DNA of 64,000 bases from Cupriavidus respiraculi (GTDB lineage Bacteria > Pseudomonadota > Gammaproteobacteria > Burkholderiales > Burkholderiaceae), in the NCBI RefSeq assembly GCF_914271545.1, contig NZ_CAJZAH010000004.1, positions 354,179 to 418,178 on the forward strand. The letters run 5' to 3'. This document shows positions 26,297 through 34,152 of the stretch, piece by piece. The first letter of the stretch is position 1, and each line of letters starts with the position of its first letter. The notes under the pieces were generated by a model. The model was not told the DNA's origin and made no database searches. It saw nothing but the letters and a program-made list of their open reading frames with translations. The position numbers and the translations under genes are program-made.

Positions 26297-26316
26297 GGGC
26301 CGGCAGATGCCGGCCC
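26297..26316 (-). terminator. Hairpin downstream of pcaF
   Basis: Arms GGGCCGGCA (26297-26305) and TGCCGGCCC (26308-26316) are perfect complements, 13 bases after the pcaF stop. The following minus-strand bases are only moderately T-rich. Confidence 0.5.
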
Positions 26317-26328
26317 GAACGCGGGCGC

Positions 26329-27531
26329 TCAGACGCGCTCGATCACCATGGCGATGCCCTGGCCCACGCCGATGCACATCGTGCACAGGGCGAAGCGGCC
26401 GCCGGTACGGTGCAGCTGGTACATCGCGGTGGTCACCAGGCGCGCGCCGCTCATGCCGAGCGGGTGGCCCAGCGCGATGGCGCCGCCGTTGGGGTTCACG
26501 CGGGCGTCGTCATCGGCCACGCCAAGCTGGCGCAGCACCGCCAGGCCTTGGGCCGCGAACGCTTCGTTCAGCTCGATCACATCGATCTGGTCCATCGTCA
26601 TGCCGAGCTGCTTGAGCAGCTTCTGCGTGGCGGGCGCCGGGCCGATGCCCATCACGCGCGGCGCGACGCCGGCGGTGGCCATGCCGACGATGCGGGCCTT
26701 CGGCGTGAGGCCGTGCTGCTTCGCCGCGGCTTCGCTCGCCAGCAGCAGGGCGCACGCGCCGTCGTTGACGCCCGAGGCGTTGCCGGCGGTCACGGTGCCG
26801 TCCGGGCGGACCACGCCCTTGAGCCGGGCCAGCGCTTCCATGCTGGTGGCGCGCGGGTGCTCGTCGCGCTCGACCACGATGGCCTCGCCCTTCTTCTGCG
26901 GAATCGAGACCGCGGTGATCTCCTGCGCCAGCGTGCCGTCGGCCTGCGCGCGCGAGGCCTTCTCCTGGCTGCGCAGCGCCATCAGATCCTGGTCTTCGCG
27001 GCTTACCTTGTAGTCGGTGGCGACGTTCTCGGCCGTCTCCGGCATCGAATCGACGCCGTAGGCCGCCCGCATGGCGGGGTTGACGAAGCGCCAGCCGATG
27101 GTGGTGTCGAAGATCTGCGCATCGCGCGAGAAGGCCGTGGTGGCCTTGCCCATCACGAACGGGGCGCGGCTCATGCTCTCGACGCCGCCGGCGATCATCA
27201 GGCCCGCTTCACCGGCGCGGATGGCGCGCGCGGCCGTGCCCGTGGCATCCATGCCGGAGCCGCACAGGCGGTTGATGGTGGCGCCCGGCACGCTCTCGGG
27301 CAGGCCGGCCAGCAGCAGCGACATGCGCGCCACGTTGCGGTTGTCTTCGCCGGCCTGGTTGGCGTTGCCGTAGATCACGTCGTCGATCGCGGACCAGTCC
27401 AGGTTCGGGTTGCGCGCCATCAGCGCCTTCAGGGGCACCGCGCCCAGGTCGTCCGCGCGCACCGCGGACAGGCTGCCGCCGTAGCGGCCGATGGGGGTAC
27501 GGATGGCGTCGCAGATAAAGGCTTCGGTCAT
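26329..27531 (-). CDS. pcaF: Beta-ketoadipyl-CoA thiolase
   Basis: 400 residues, the family's normal length. It splits 3-oxoadipyl-CoA with CoA into succinyl-CoA and acetyl-CoA, the last step of the beta-ketoadipate pathway. Thiolase landmarks are present: the acyl-accepting Cys in NRLCGSGMDA, the His in GGAIALGHPLGMSGAR, and the second catalytic Cys in CTMCIGVGQG. The start MTEAFICDAIRTPIGRYGG matches the PcaF subgroup. It follows pcaJ by 49 bases, forming a pcaIJF operon. Confidence 0.95.
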   Translation of the reverse strand: MTEAFICDAIRTPIGRYGGSLSAVRADDLGAVPLKALMARNPNLDWSAIDDVIYGNANQAGEDNRNVARMSLLLAGLPESVPGATINRLCGSGMDATGTAARAIRAGEAGLMIAGGVESMSRAPFVMGKATTAFSRDAQIFDTTIGWRFVNPAMRAAYGVDSMPETAENVATDYKVSREDQDLMALRSQEKASRAQADGTLAQEITAVSIPQKKGEAIVVERDEHPRATSMEALARLKGVVRPDGTVTAGNASGVNDGACALLLASEAAAKQHGLTPKARIVGMATAGVAPRVMGIGPAPATQKLLKQLGMTMDQIDVIELNEAFAAQGLAVLRQLGVADDDARVNPNGGAIALGHPLGMSGARLVTTAMYQLHRTGGRFALCTMCIGVGQGIAMVIERV

Positions 27532-27580
27532 GGTTGTCTCGTCTGTCTCGTGTTTGTCGTGGATATCGGCGCGAACCCGT

Positions 27581-28228
27581 TCAGGCGGGTTGGGCCTGCT
27601 TGAGCGGCACGCCGGTCAGGCGCTGCAGTTCCTCGAAGGTCAGTCCCTCGACCAGGTCGCGCGCGACCAGGCCGTCGGGCGTCACGTCGATGGTGGCCAG
27701 ATCGGTATAGACGCGCGTCACGCAGCCGATGCCGGTCAGCGGATACGTGCACTCCGGCACGATTTTGCTCTCGCCCTGCTTGGTCAGGTGCTCCATCATG
27801 ACGAACACCTGCTTGGCCCCGATGGCCAGGTCCATCGCACCGCCCACCGCGGGGATCGCGCCAGCGGCGCCGGTGTGCCAGTTCGCGAGGTCACCGCCTT
27901 GCGAAACCTGGAACGCGCCGAGCACGCAGTAGTCCAGATGGCCGCCGCGCATCATGGCGAAGGAGTCGGCATGGTGGAAGTAGGAACCGCCGGCCTTGAT
28001 GGTCACGGGCTGCTTGCCGGCATTGATCAGGTCGCCGTCTTCCTCGCCGGGCGCGGGCGCCGGGCCCATGCCCAGCAGGCCGTTCTCGCTGTGCAGCAGG
28101 ATTTCCTTGTCGGCCGGCAAATGGTTGCCGACCAGCGTGGGCAGGCCGATGCCGAGGTTCACCACGGCACCGTCCGGAATGTCTTTGGCCACGCGCGCGG
28201 CCATCTGATCGCGTGTCAGGCGTTGCAT
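27581..28228 (-). CDS. pcaJ: 3-oxoadipate CoA-transferase subunit B
   Basis: 215 residues from ATG 28228, with AAAGGAG upstream. Together with PcaI it moves CoA from succinyl-CoA to 3-oxoadipate. The beta-subunit motif with the catalytic Glu is seen in LLHSENGLLGMGP; NLGIGLPTLV and the C-terminal GLVARDLVEGLTFEEL are also typical. The very similar 3-oxoacid (SCOT-type) CoA-transferases cannot be excluded from sequence alone, but pcaF next door supports 3-oxoadipate. It lies 19 bases after pcaI. Confidence 0.92.
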   Translation of the reverse strand: MQRLTRDQMAARVAKDIPDGAVVNLGIGLPTLVGNHLPADKEILLHSENGLLGMGPAPAPGEEDGDLINAGKQPVTIKAGGSYFHHADSFAMMRGGHLDYCVLGAFQVSQGGDLANWHTGAAGAIPAVGGAMDLAIGAKQVFVMMEHLTKQGESKIVPECTYPLTGIGCVTRVYTDLATIDVTPDGLVARDLVEGLTFEELQRLTGVPLKQAQPA

Positions 28229-28247
28229 ATCGTTTCTCCTTTGCGCT

Positions 28248-28946
28248 TCAGGCGGCGTTGGCGTTCTCGGCGGATGCGCCGGCGGCGCCCACCTTGACCA
28301 CGCGCTTGACGAACAGCCCCGGCGTGACGATGTGCTCGGGATCCATCTCGCCGAGTTCCACGACGCGGCTGACCTGCACGATGGCGCATTTGGCGGCCAT
28401 GGCCATGATCGGGCCGAAGTTGCGGGCGGTCTTGCGATAGGTCAGGTTGCCCCAGCGGTCGGCGGTGTCGGCCTTGATCAGCGCGAAGTCGGCATGGATC
28501 GGGGACTCGAAGACATAGCCCTGGCCGTCGATGATGCGCGTTTCCTTGCCCTCGGCCAGCGGCGTGCCGTAGGCGGTGCGGGTGAAGAAGCCACCGATGC
28601 CGGCGCCGGCGGCGCGGATGCGCTCCGCCAGGTTGCCCTGCGGCACCAGTTCCAGTTCGATCTCGCCCGCGTGATACAGGGAGTCGAACACATAGGAATC
28701 GACCTGGCGCGGGAACGAGCAGATGATCTTGCGCACGCGCTTGGCCTTGAGCAGGGCCGCCAGGCCCGTCTCGCCGTTGCCGGCATTGTTGTTGACGATG
28801 GTCAGATCGCGGGCACCGTGGGCGATCAGGGCGTCGATCAGTTCGGCCGGCATACCCGCCAGGCCAAAGCCGCCGATGAGAATGGTGGCGCCATCGTGGA
28901 TATCGGCCACCGCCGCTTCCACCGAGTCAAAAAGCTTGTTGATCAC
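28248..28946 (-). CDS. pcaI: 3-oxoadipate CoA-transferase subunit A
   Basis: 232 residues. The start is GTG at 28946 (MINKLFDSVEAAV), as no ATG sits at the conserved N-terminus; a GGAA element precedes it. Family motifs: GATILIGGFGLAGMP with the CoA-binding glycines, TIVNNNAG, GKETRIIDGQGYV, and RKTARNFGPIMAMAA. It forms the alpha part of the CoA-transferase with PcaJ. It is the first gene of the operon, about 250 bases below a pair of IclR-type palindromes. Confidence 0.92.
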   Translation of the reverse strand: MINKLFDSVEAAVADIHDGATILIGGFGLAGMPAELIDALIAHGARDLTIVNNNAGNGETGLAALLKAKRVRKIICSFPRQVDSYVFDSLYHAGEIELELVPQGNLAERIRAAGAGIGGFFTRTAYGTPLAEGKETRIIDGQGYVFESPIHADFALIKADTADRWGNLTYRKTARNFGPIMAMAAKCAIVQVSRVVELGEMDPEHIVTPGLFVKRVVKVGAAGASAENANAA

Positions 28947-29367
28947 GTGCGTTCCAGTTCGAAAGCCCGGTCCTGGTCGACCGGAGCTGCCGCAAGGCGC
29001 GGCGCGAACGTGCTGTCTCCGGAGGACTGGCCAGGCGAGGGGTCCGGCTCGGCACCGCAAAGGGCGGGCACGGCGGACGTGGCTAGCAGACCTGAATCTG
29101 GTTGGACTTCGTGCGGCTCTTGGGGGCCTGTTCGCTCTTTGCGGCGGTCCGTGCGATTGCGTCCGCGGTTCGACATCGGCAGCCCGGCCACCTGTTGTTC
29201 GAATTACGAACTTCAATTCGCTAATTGAACACGAGGTTACACCTGCGGCATCGGCAGGTCAAGGCGGCCCCAACGGACGCCGCCCGCCCCGCGCACCGTC
29301 CTGCGACGGCGTGCGGAAAGCGGGCGGCATGGAAGAAAGGGGCGGCCACGGCCGCCCCTTCCGGGCC
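28947..29367. other. Leader/promoter region of pcaIJF
   Basis: 421 bases between pcaI and the dodecin gene. An 82-codon open frame here lacks any family features and is not called. The notable content is the two palindromes at 29197-29229. A leader of roughly 200 bases before pcaI is implied if the palindromes mark the promoter. Confidence 0.5.
29197..29229. promoter_or_regulatory. Tandem palindromes, candidate PcaR/IclR operator
   Basis: Site 1: GTTCG (29197-29201) - AATTA - CGAAC (29207-29211), the GTTCG-N5-CGAAC form close to the PcaR-type box known from IclR-family aromatic regulators. Site 2: TTCAATT (29212-29218) - CGCT - AATTGAA (29223-29229). They abut each other in an AT-rich patch. 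Confidence 0.6.
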
Positions 29368-29574
29368 TCAGTTCACGCGGAAGCCGACCTTGATGGTGAC
29401 CTGGAAATGGGCCACCGCGCCGTCGACGATATGGCCGCGCGTCTCGACCACTTCGAACCACTCCATGTTCTGGATCGTCTCCGCGGCCTTGGACACGGCG
29501 CTGCGAATGGCCGCGTCCACGCCGTCCGGCGACGAGCCAACAATTTCGACAAGCTTGTAGGTATGGTTCGACAT
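29368..29574 (-). CDS. Dodecin (flavin-binding storage protein)
   Basis: 68 residues from ATG 29574, with AAGGAGAG upstream; an upstream in-frame extension is not family-like. Dodecins form hollow dodecamers that bind flavins in pairs, buffering free flavin. Diagnostic features are SNHTYKLVEIVGSSPDGVD, the AAIRSAVSKAAETI helix, the flavin-stacking Trp in NMEWFEVVETRG, and the C-terminal FQVTIKVGFRV strand. It stands at the left edge of the stress-type block and is monocistronic. Confidence 0.95.
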   Translation of the reverse strand: MSNHTYKLVEIVGSSPDGVDAAIRSAVSKAAETIQNMEWFEVVETRGHIVDGAVAHFQVTIKVGFRVN

Positions 29575-29712
29575 CTCACTCTCCTTGGCATCTGCCGGTT
29601 GATAAAGAAAAAAGACCGCGGTGCGCCTCGGCCCGCGACCGCACTGACCTTCATACGTCACGCCTTGTCACGCAACGCATAGGCTGCTAGCCTGCCGGCC
29701 CTTGCCGACATC

Positions 29713-30354
29713 GTGACTTCTGTGTTTCCGCGCCTACGCCCATTGACGTCCTGTCTCGCCCTGCTGGCGGGAATGCTTGCGGCCCATCCGGCCGCTTCCG
29801 CCACCGCCGCCGACGCCGTCGCGTCGCTTGCGCCCTCCGTGTCGGCCGCCTTCCAGCGCAGCCTGCAGCCGTTCACCGAGGAAAAGCCGCGCGCCTTCTC
29901 CGATGGCGCGACCTACACGCTGTGCTTCACCCCCGACGGCGCCAGCTGCCAGGACCTGCTGATCGACGCCATCGACCGCACCCGCCGCAGCCTGCTGGTC
30001 CAGGCGTATTCGTTTACCAGCAAGCCCATCGCGCAGGCCATCCTGCATGCGCGCAAGCGCGGTGTCGATGTGCGCGTGATCGTGGACAAGAGCCAGGTAT
30101 CCGAGCGCTATACCAGCGCGACCTTCCTGAAGAACCAGGGTATCGCGGTACTGATCGACCGCAAGCCGGCGATCGCCCACAACAAGGTGATGATTTTCGA
30201 CAAGGAGGCAGTTTTTACCGGCTCCTTCAATTTCACCAAGTCGGCCGAGGAGCGCAACACCGAGAACGGCATCCTGATCCGCGGCGATGCCCGCCTGGTC
30301 GATCGCTACGTCGAGAACTGGCGCACGCGCGAGCGCGTGTCGCAGCCCTACTAG
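29713..30354 (+). CDS. Secreted phospholipase D-family nuclease (Nuc-like)
   Basis: 213 residues; GTG 29713 is the longest start, with GTG 29722 in frame. A signal peptide (SCLALLAGMLAAHPAASA) is followed by a single PLD domain. The HKD signature is AHNKVMIFDKEAVFTGSFNF, with NTEN after it. A single HKD per chain is typical of the Nuc endonuclease, which dimerises to form its active site, so non-specific DNA cleavage in the periplasm is the likely activity. A transporter-borne plasmid context, usual for Nuc, is absent here. Confidence 0.88.
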   Translation: MTSVFPRLRPLTSCLALLAGMLAAHPAASATAADAVASLAPSVSAAFQRSLQPFTEEKPRAFSDGATYTLCFTPDGASCQDLLIDAIDRTRRSLLVQAYSFTSKPIAQAILHARKRGVDVRVIVDKSQVSERYTSATFLKNQGIAVLIDRKPAIAHNKVMIFDKEAVFTGSFNFTKSAEERNTENGILIRGDARLVDRYVENWRTRERVSQPY

Positions 30355-30375
30355 CATCGGGCAGGCGCTCGCGGC

Positions 30376-30696
30376 CTACTGCTTGCCGCCGTTGTCGGGA
30401 GGCGGCACCCGCTGACCGCGCGAGCCGTACAGGTCGGTTTCCTCGAGTCCGCGCTCCTTGTCGCTCGCGGCCTGCTCGACCACCGGACGCGGGCCGCTGT
30501 GCTGGCTCTGGTGAGTTTCGTCACGCTCGTGCGGCAGCCGGGGCATCGCGTCGGACTGGCCGTCCTGCGCGCGAGTGCCCGGCGGGTTCGCTTCCTTGTC
30601 GGGCACCGTGCCGTCCGGGCCTGCGGTCGCCTTGCCGGCTTCGCTCTTCTTGACGCCCGTGCGCGAGCCGTTCTTGTCGCCTGCGGTATCGCTCAT
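30376..30696 (-). CDS. Hydrophilic disordered small protein
   Basis: 106 residues from ATG 30696, with AGGAG upstream. The composition is strongly polar (Asp, Glu, Lys, Gly, Pro, Gln), with no hydrophobic core and no signal peptide: an intrinsically disordered, hydrophilin-like protein. Recognisable local phrases are SQHSGPRPVVEQ and EETDLYGSRGQ. No family is known to me. A weak sigma-54-type promoter candidate lies about 80 bases upstream. It converges on the nuclease gene. Confidence 0.65.
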   Translation of the reverse strand: MSDTAGDKNGSRTGVKKSEAGKATAGPDGTVPDKEANPPGTRAQDGQSDAMPRLPHERDETHQSQHSGPRPVVEQAASDKERGLEETDLYGSRGQRVPPPDNGGKQ

Positions 30697-30774
30697 CGCT
30701 TGCTCCTGTGGTCATCGTCGTTGTTATCGGTCGTGCCGCTGCCGCGGCAAGTCGACCGCTGTCCACCTCGAACA

Positions 30775-30790
30775 CGCAAACTCCGTTCCC
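30775..30790 (-). promoter_or_regulatory. Weak sigma-54 promoter candidate
   Basis: On the minus strand it reads GGGAACGGAGTTTGC, with GG-N10-GC spacing exact, a good -12 (TTTGC) and a poorer -24 (GGGAAC against TGGCAC). It would serve the disordered small protein with a leader of about 68 bases. Confidence 0.35.
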
Positions 30791-30974
30791 GCGCGATGGA
30801 TGTCGAACGGCGCCAGCGTTACCGATGTTGGCCTACAGCGGTCTGCGACTGCGCCGGACACTGCCGCGTTGCCGTGTGGGCTAAGTTGGATCGATTAGGG
30901 CAGGCGGCCGGCCGCTGCGCACATCGCGTGGGCGCTCCGCTCGCGGCCGCCGCCACTGCCATACGGAGACGAGC

Positions 30975-32276
30975 GTGTTCGCAACGTGGGCGTTGGTGAT
31001 CGGCGGACTGATGGTGACCATGGGACTGATCGGCTCGGTGGTCAGGCGCCTGCCCATCTCCGCATCGGCGCTGTACCTGGTGTTCGGCGTAGCGCTCGGT
31101 CCGGCCGGCGCCGGGCTGATCGTGCTGGACCTGCACGACCCGGATCACGTCCGCGCGCTCGAAGTGATCACCGAAGTGGCCGTGCTGATATCGCTGTTCG
31201 GCGTCGGCCTGCGCCTGCGCATCCGCATGTTGTACCCCGTCTGGCGCCTGCCGATCCGGCTCGCCACCGTGGCGATGGTACTCACCATCGCCGGTGTCGC
31301 TGCGCTCGGCATGGGATGGCTCGGCATGCCGCTCGGCATCGCGATACTGGCCGGTGCCATTCTCGCGCCGACGGATCCGGTGCTGGCTTCCGACGTGCAG
31401 ATGGCGACCACCGAGGACCGGGATCTGGTGCGCATGGGACTGACGGGCGAAGGCGGCCTGAACGACGGGACGGCGTTTCCGTTCATCATGCTGGGGCTTG
31501 GCCTGCTCGGCCATCATGAACTGGGCAGCGGTCTGACGCGCTGGATCGGCGTGGACCTGATCTGGGCCACCCTCGGCGGGCTGAGCATCGGCACGGTGCT
31601 GGGATGGCTCACGAGCAGGACGGTTCTCGCGTTGCGCATGCGCTTTCACGAAGCGGTCGGCCTGGAGAGCTTCTTTACGCTGGGGCTGATCGGACTTGCC
31701 TATGGTGCCGCGCTCGCGGCGAACACCTACGGCTTCCTGGCGGTGTTCGCCGCCGGCGTGGCGATGCGGCAGGTGGAGCGGCAGGAGAACCCGTCCACGC
31801 CGCCTGAGGACGTCATCGGGCCGATGCAGCACAAGGAGCTCGAACAGATCGCGACGCACAAGAACAAGGCCGCGGCCTATCTGGCGCAGACCGTCTCGGA
31901 ATTCTCGCTGGATGTGGAGCGCCTCGCGGAACTGTGCGTGACCCTGATCGTCGGCGCCATGCTGACGCGCGAAAGCTTCAGTGTGCAGAGCCTGGGCGTT
32001 GCGCTGCTGCTGATCATGCTGATCCGGCCGCTGTCCGTCTATGCGTCCACCGCAGGCATGCGACTGCGTCCCGCGCAGCGGCGCCTGACGGCGTGGTTCG
32101 GCATCCGGGGCATCGGATCGCTGTACTACCTTGCTTACGCGATGGCCCACGCGCCCGGGCTTCCCGCCGCCGACCTGCTTCTGCACATCACGCTATGCAC
32201 GGTCGTGGTCTCCATCGTGCTGCATGGCTCGACGGCCACGCCGCTGATGCAGATGTATCAGCGCATGCGGCGCTAG
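30975..32276 (+). CDS. CPA1-type Na+(K+)/H+ antiporter
   Basis: 433 residues. GTG 30975 is chosen because GGAG lies 7 bases upstream. Twelve or so helices are expected. The cation-site pair is visible in ILAPTDPVLASDVQ, with the nearby GEGGLNDGTAFPF and the later FGIRGIGSLYYLAYA segment that carries the conserved Arg of the CPA1/NhaP group. It exchanges cytoplasmic Na+ or K+ for protons across the inner membrane. It precedes the Gln-rich gene in the same direction, but that gene has its own promoter candidate. Confidence 0.9.
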   Translation: MFATWALVIGGLMVTMGLIGSVVRRLPISASALYLVFGVALGPAGAGLIVLDLHDPDHVRALEVITEVAVLISLFGVGLRLRIRMLYPVWRLPIRLATVAMVLTIAGVAALGMGWLGMPLGIAILAGAILAPTDPVLASDVQMATTEDRDLVRMGLTGEGGLNDGTAFPFIMLGLGLLGHHELGSGLTRWIGVDLIWATLGGLSIGTVLGWLTSRTVLALRMRFHEAVGLESFFTLGLIGLAYGAALAANTYGFLAVFAAGVAMRQVERQENPSTPPEDVIGPMQHKELEQIATHKNKAAAYLAQTVSEFSLDVERLAELCVTLIVGAMLTRESFSVQSLGVALLLIMLIRPLSVYASTAGMRLRPAQRRLTAWFGIRGIGSLYYLAYAMAHAPGLPAADLLLHITLCTVVVSIVLHGSTATPLMQMYQRMRR

Positions 32277-32334
32277 GCGCCAGTGCGGCGCGGTCGTCAT
32301 GCCGTGAGCCATCCTTGGATCGCCCGTCACGCCG

Positions 32335-32351
32335 TTGGCATATCCCTTGCA
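32335..32351 (+). promoter_or_regulatory. Sigma-54 promoter candidate for the Gln-rich gene
   Basis: TTGGCATATCCCTTGCA: GG (32337-32338) and GC (32349-32350) are exactly ten bases apart. The boxes match TGGCAY and TTGCA. A start near 32362 gives a 32-base leader carrying GGAG. Confidence 0.65.
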
Positions 32352-32393
32352 CCTTTCCGGTTGCGGCAGTTCCGCCGCGACATGGAGACAGTG

Positions 32394-32639
32394 ATGAAAC
32401 AGCAACAGCCAGGTCAATCCTCCGGTGGTCAGCAGCAGCAACAGCAACCGCAGCAGCAATCCGGCATGGGCGGCCAGCAAGGCCAGAACCAGGGCAACCA
32501 GTCAGGCCAGTCGGGCACGCAAGACCAACGCAGCGGCCAGCCGCAGCAAGGTCAGCAGGGACAGCAGGGCCAGCAAGGTCAGCAAGGCCAGCAAGGCCAG
32601 CAAGGCAGCCAGGGGGGCGGCCAGGGCCAACGCAAGTAA
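32394..32639 (+). CDS. Gln/Gly-rich low-complexity (prion-like) protein
   Basis: 81 residues from ATG 32394, chosen because GGAG sits six bases upstream; starts further upstream are possible but less good. By my count 39 of 81 residues are Gln, the rest mostly Gly, Ser and Pro. Residues 51-71 are seven uninterrupted Gln-Gln-Gly triplets coded by a 9-base tandem repeat. There is no signal peptide, no membrane segment and no hydrophobic residue beyond a few Met/Pro. This is an intrinsically disordered, prion-like composition. Function unknown. It has a sigma-54 promoter candidate upstream and a strong terminator about 100 bases downstream, so it is an independent unit. Confidence 0.75.
   Translation: MKQQQPGQSSGGQQQQQQPQQQSGMGGQQGQNQGNQSGQSGTQDQRSGQPQQGQQGQQGQQGQQGQQGQQGSQGGGQGQRK
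32544..32606 (+). repeat. Seven 9-base tandem repeats coding Gln-Gln-Gly
   Basis: Units of consensus CAGCARGGY run head to tail from 32544 to 32606, in frame. Variation is confined to third codon positions and a single base, so copy number may vary by slippage. Confidence 0.9.
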
Positions 32640-32741
32640 GGCCCACGACACCTGATGCTGAAATAATGCGCTGACACGCTGCCTGCCGCAGCGCCGCCCC
32701 GTTCGCGGGGCGCGGACAGTGTCGAGGCTCAGGCCTCGGAT

Positions 32742-32779
32742 GCCGGGTTGGAAAACCAGATCCAACCCGGCTTTTCTTT
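32742..32779 (+). terminator. Rho-independent terminator of the Gln-rich gene
   Basis: Arms GCCGGGTTGGA (32742-32752) and TCCAACCCGGC (32761-32771) are followed by TTTTCTTT. Confidence 0.92.
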
Positions 32780-32942
32780 GCCATCCGTGCGTCCAATCCG
32801 TGCGCGGTCGGCCCCCGCGGTTGTGGTCTTTCGCTGACAAGGAAATCGGCCGGCCTGCCGCGGCCATGTCGGCCGCGCCGACGGCCAGCGGCACGCTGCC
32901 GTCCTAGGCTACAGGCATGGACCGCGCGCACGCGCGCCGCGT

Positions 32943-32961
32943 CCGGACCAGCCTGGTCCGG
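32943..32961. promoter_or_regulatory. Palindrome just upstream of a small gene
   Basis: CCGGACCA (32943-32950) - GCC - TGGTCCGG (32954-32961), 23 bases before the ATG at 32985. It could be an operator or a 5' hairpin controlling translation. Confidence 0.4.
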
Positions 32962-32984
32962 CTTCGTGAACGGGAGATCGGTGC

Positions 32985-33218
32985 ATGAGGATACGAGAGG
33001 AATCCGGGAAGCGTTCCAGCGAGCGCTCGCTGCGTCCCATGGTGCGCAAGTGGCTACCGGTGGCCGAAGGACCCGCCCGCGTCACCGCTTTCGGCCGCAC
33101 GGGTGCCGGACGCGTGCCCTACGTCAGCGTCGCCGTCGAGCGTGCCGGGGAGTTGCTGTCGATCATCTTCTTCCGGCACCGCGACGGATCGTGGTGCGTG
33201 TTTCCGCCGTGCCGCTGA
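32985..33218 (+). CDS. Small basic protein of unknown function
   Basis: 77 residues from ATG 32985, with GGGAG 9 bases upstream. The first 25 residues are strongly charged (MRIREESGKRSSERSLRP). The rest forms alternating hydrophobic strands (VPYVSVAVERAG, LLSIIFFRHRDGSWCVF), suggesting a small beta-sheet. No family is recognised. It converges on the secreted YTxGA-type protein, with a shared terminator between. Confidence 0.6.
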   Translation: MRIREESGKRSSERSLRPMVRKWLPVAEGPARVTAFGRTGAGRVPYVSVAVERAGELLSIIFFRHRDGSWCVFPPCR

Positions 33219-33230
33219 GACAGCACGGAT

Positions 33231-33270
33231 AAAAGCAACACGGCCCGGCGCACATCTTGCCGCCGGGCCG
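33231..33270 (-). terminator. Rho-independent terminator (minus strand)
   Basis: Arms CGGCCCGGC (33241-33249) and GCCGGGCCG (33262-33270), followed on the minus strand by TGTTGCTTTT. It serves the secreted protein gene ending at 33300. Confidence 0.75.
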
Positions 33271-33299
33271 CCGCTCAGTTGGCGGGTTCCATTAGCGGC

Positions 33300-33665
33300 T
33301 CAATTGCCGCCGTCGAGGAACTGGCTGCGCCGGCCGACGCGCGAGCCGAGCGTGTAAAGGTCGTGATAGTGCGTGTCGTCGCTGCCCATGTACCCATGCG
33401 CCCCATACGTGCCCGACATCGACTCGGCGCCCGTCGGCGCAAGCGATTGGCGCGTGGACTGGTTCGCGCCCTGGGTGTAAGGATCGAAGCGGTCGGTACG
33501 CGCGCCGCTCGTATACGGGTCGCGGGTGCCCCCTGGCGCCGGATCGCCTGCGGGGCTGTACTGCGTCGTCGGCGCAGTGCTGGTCTGTGCCTGGGCCACC
33601 GTGATGCACGAGCCCGCCAGAACCATGGCTACGAGCGCGGATTTGGAGAGGCTTTGCAATGTCAT
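33300..33665 (-). CDS. Secreted small protein with DPYT-x-GA motifs
   Basis: 121 residues from ATG 33665; AGGAG lies 12 bases upstream. A signal peptide (SALVAMVLAGSCITVAQAQ) is followed by a Gly/Ser/Thr/Tyr-rich, probably disordered mature part. It contains RDPYTSGAR and FDPYTQGAN, and later HDLYTLGSR, a repeated Asp-Pro-Tyr-Thr-x-Gly-Ala motif. The same motif recurs in the unlinked secreted protein at 51607-51891. The function of this motif is not known to me. Confidence 0.75.
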   Translation of the reverse strand: MTLQSLSKSALVAMVLAGSCITVAQAQTSTAPTTQYSPAGDPAPGGTRDPYTSGARTDRFDPYTQGANQSTRQSLAPTGAESMSGTYGAHGYMGSDDTHYHDLYTLGSRVGRRSQFLDGGN

Positions 33666-34152
33666 TGAATCACTCCTGCTATGCCTGCGAGACGCTGGCC
33701 GCGGCAAGCCGCGGCAAACCCCTGCGCAGGACGGTGAATAAGCAGTCCGCACCGCTGGGCGTTGACGGACAAGACTACGTGTTGCCGGCATCGCTCTAGG
33801 TTGTCGGGCGATGCGCAACCAAGGGGAAACGACGCGAAACCCATGCCAACATGCGCTGCGCCGTGCACGTTGCCGCGTTCGCGCTTCGCGTGGGCAAGCG
33901 CATTTGCGCCCGGCAACCCGTCACCGCAAGCGCGCGGTGTGCCGCGTGCTCGACATCGGGGACCGCTTCTGTTTCGTACTTTTTACCAGCGGCTGCATAA
34001 AGTTCATGGCGCGAGTCGCGCGCCTCGAGGACTGTAGGACGTGGCCCGATGGTTCCCCTTCACCGCTGTGTCTTATAAGCACACTTAGAACCCGCACATA
34101 GCGTCGCGCGTTGCAGCGCGTGGCATCAACGACGTCTTAACGGAGCGTTCAT
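33666..34152. other. Upstream region of ligD, no gene seen
   Basis: 487 bases. Frames here lack family features. It holds the 12-mer at 33976-33987. At 34042 the string TGGCCCGATGGTTCC resembles a sigma-54 promoter but has CC where the -12 GC should be. AACGGAG precedes the ligD ATG. No RNA gene seen. Confidence 0.5.
33976..33987. promoter_or_regulatory. 12-mer shared with the 42.8 kb promoter region
   Basis: GTACTTTTTACC, identical in reverse complement to GGTAAAAAGTAC at 42809-42820. It lies 166 bases before the ligD start. It is a candidate activator binding site. Confidence 0.5.

Larger units (their letters stand above)
32640..32984. other. Intergenic region with terminator and hairpins
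   Basis: 345 bases. Contains the hairpin CGCCCCG / CGGGGCG around 32695-32712 with a TTCG loop, the terminator at 32742-32779 and the palindrome at 32943-32961. No gene seen. Confidence 0.5.

Noticed and set aside
28943-29191. An 82-codon open frame in the pcaI leader
   Set aside because: No recognisable fold or ribosome-binding site; it overlaps the pcaI start region.
30217-30226. Another TTTTTACC string
   Set aside because: It is inside the coding sequence of the PLD-family nuclease and not near a promoter candidate.
32544-32606. Tandem repeats as a CRISPR array
   Set aside because: Units are 9 bases without spacers and lie in a coding frame for Gln-Gln-Gly.
34042-34056. TGGCCCGATGGTTCC as a sigma-54 promoter of ligD
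   Set aside because: The -24 half is good, but the nearly invariant GC of the -12 box is CC. Kept only as a note beside the 12-mer site.
33762-34101. Open frames in the region before ligD
   Set aside because: Two overlapping frames of about 90 codons with Cys/Arg-rich, non-conserved look and no ribosome-binding site.
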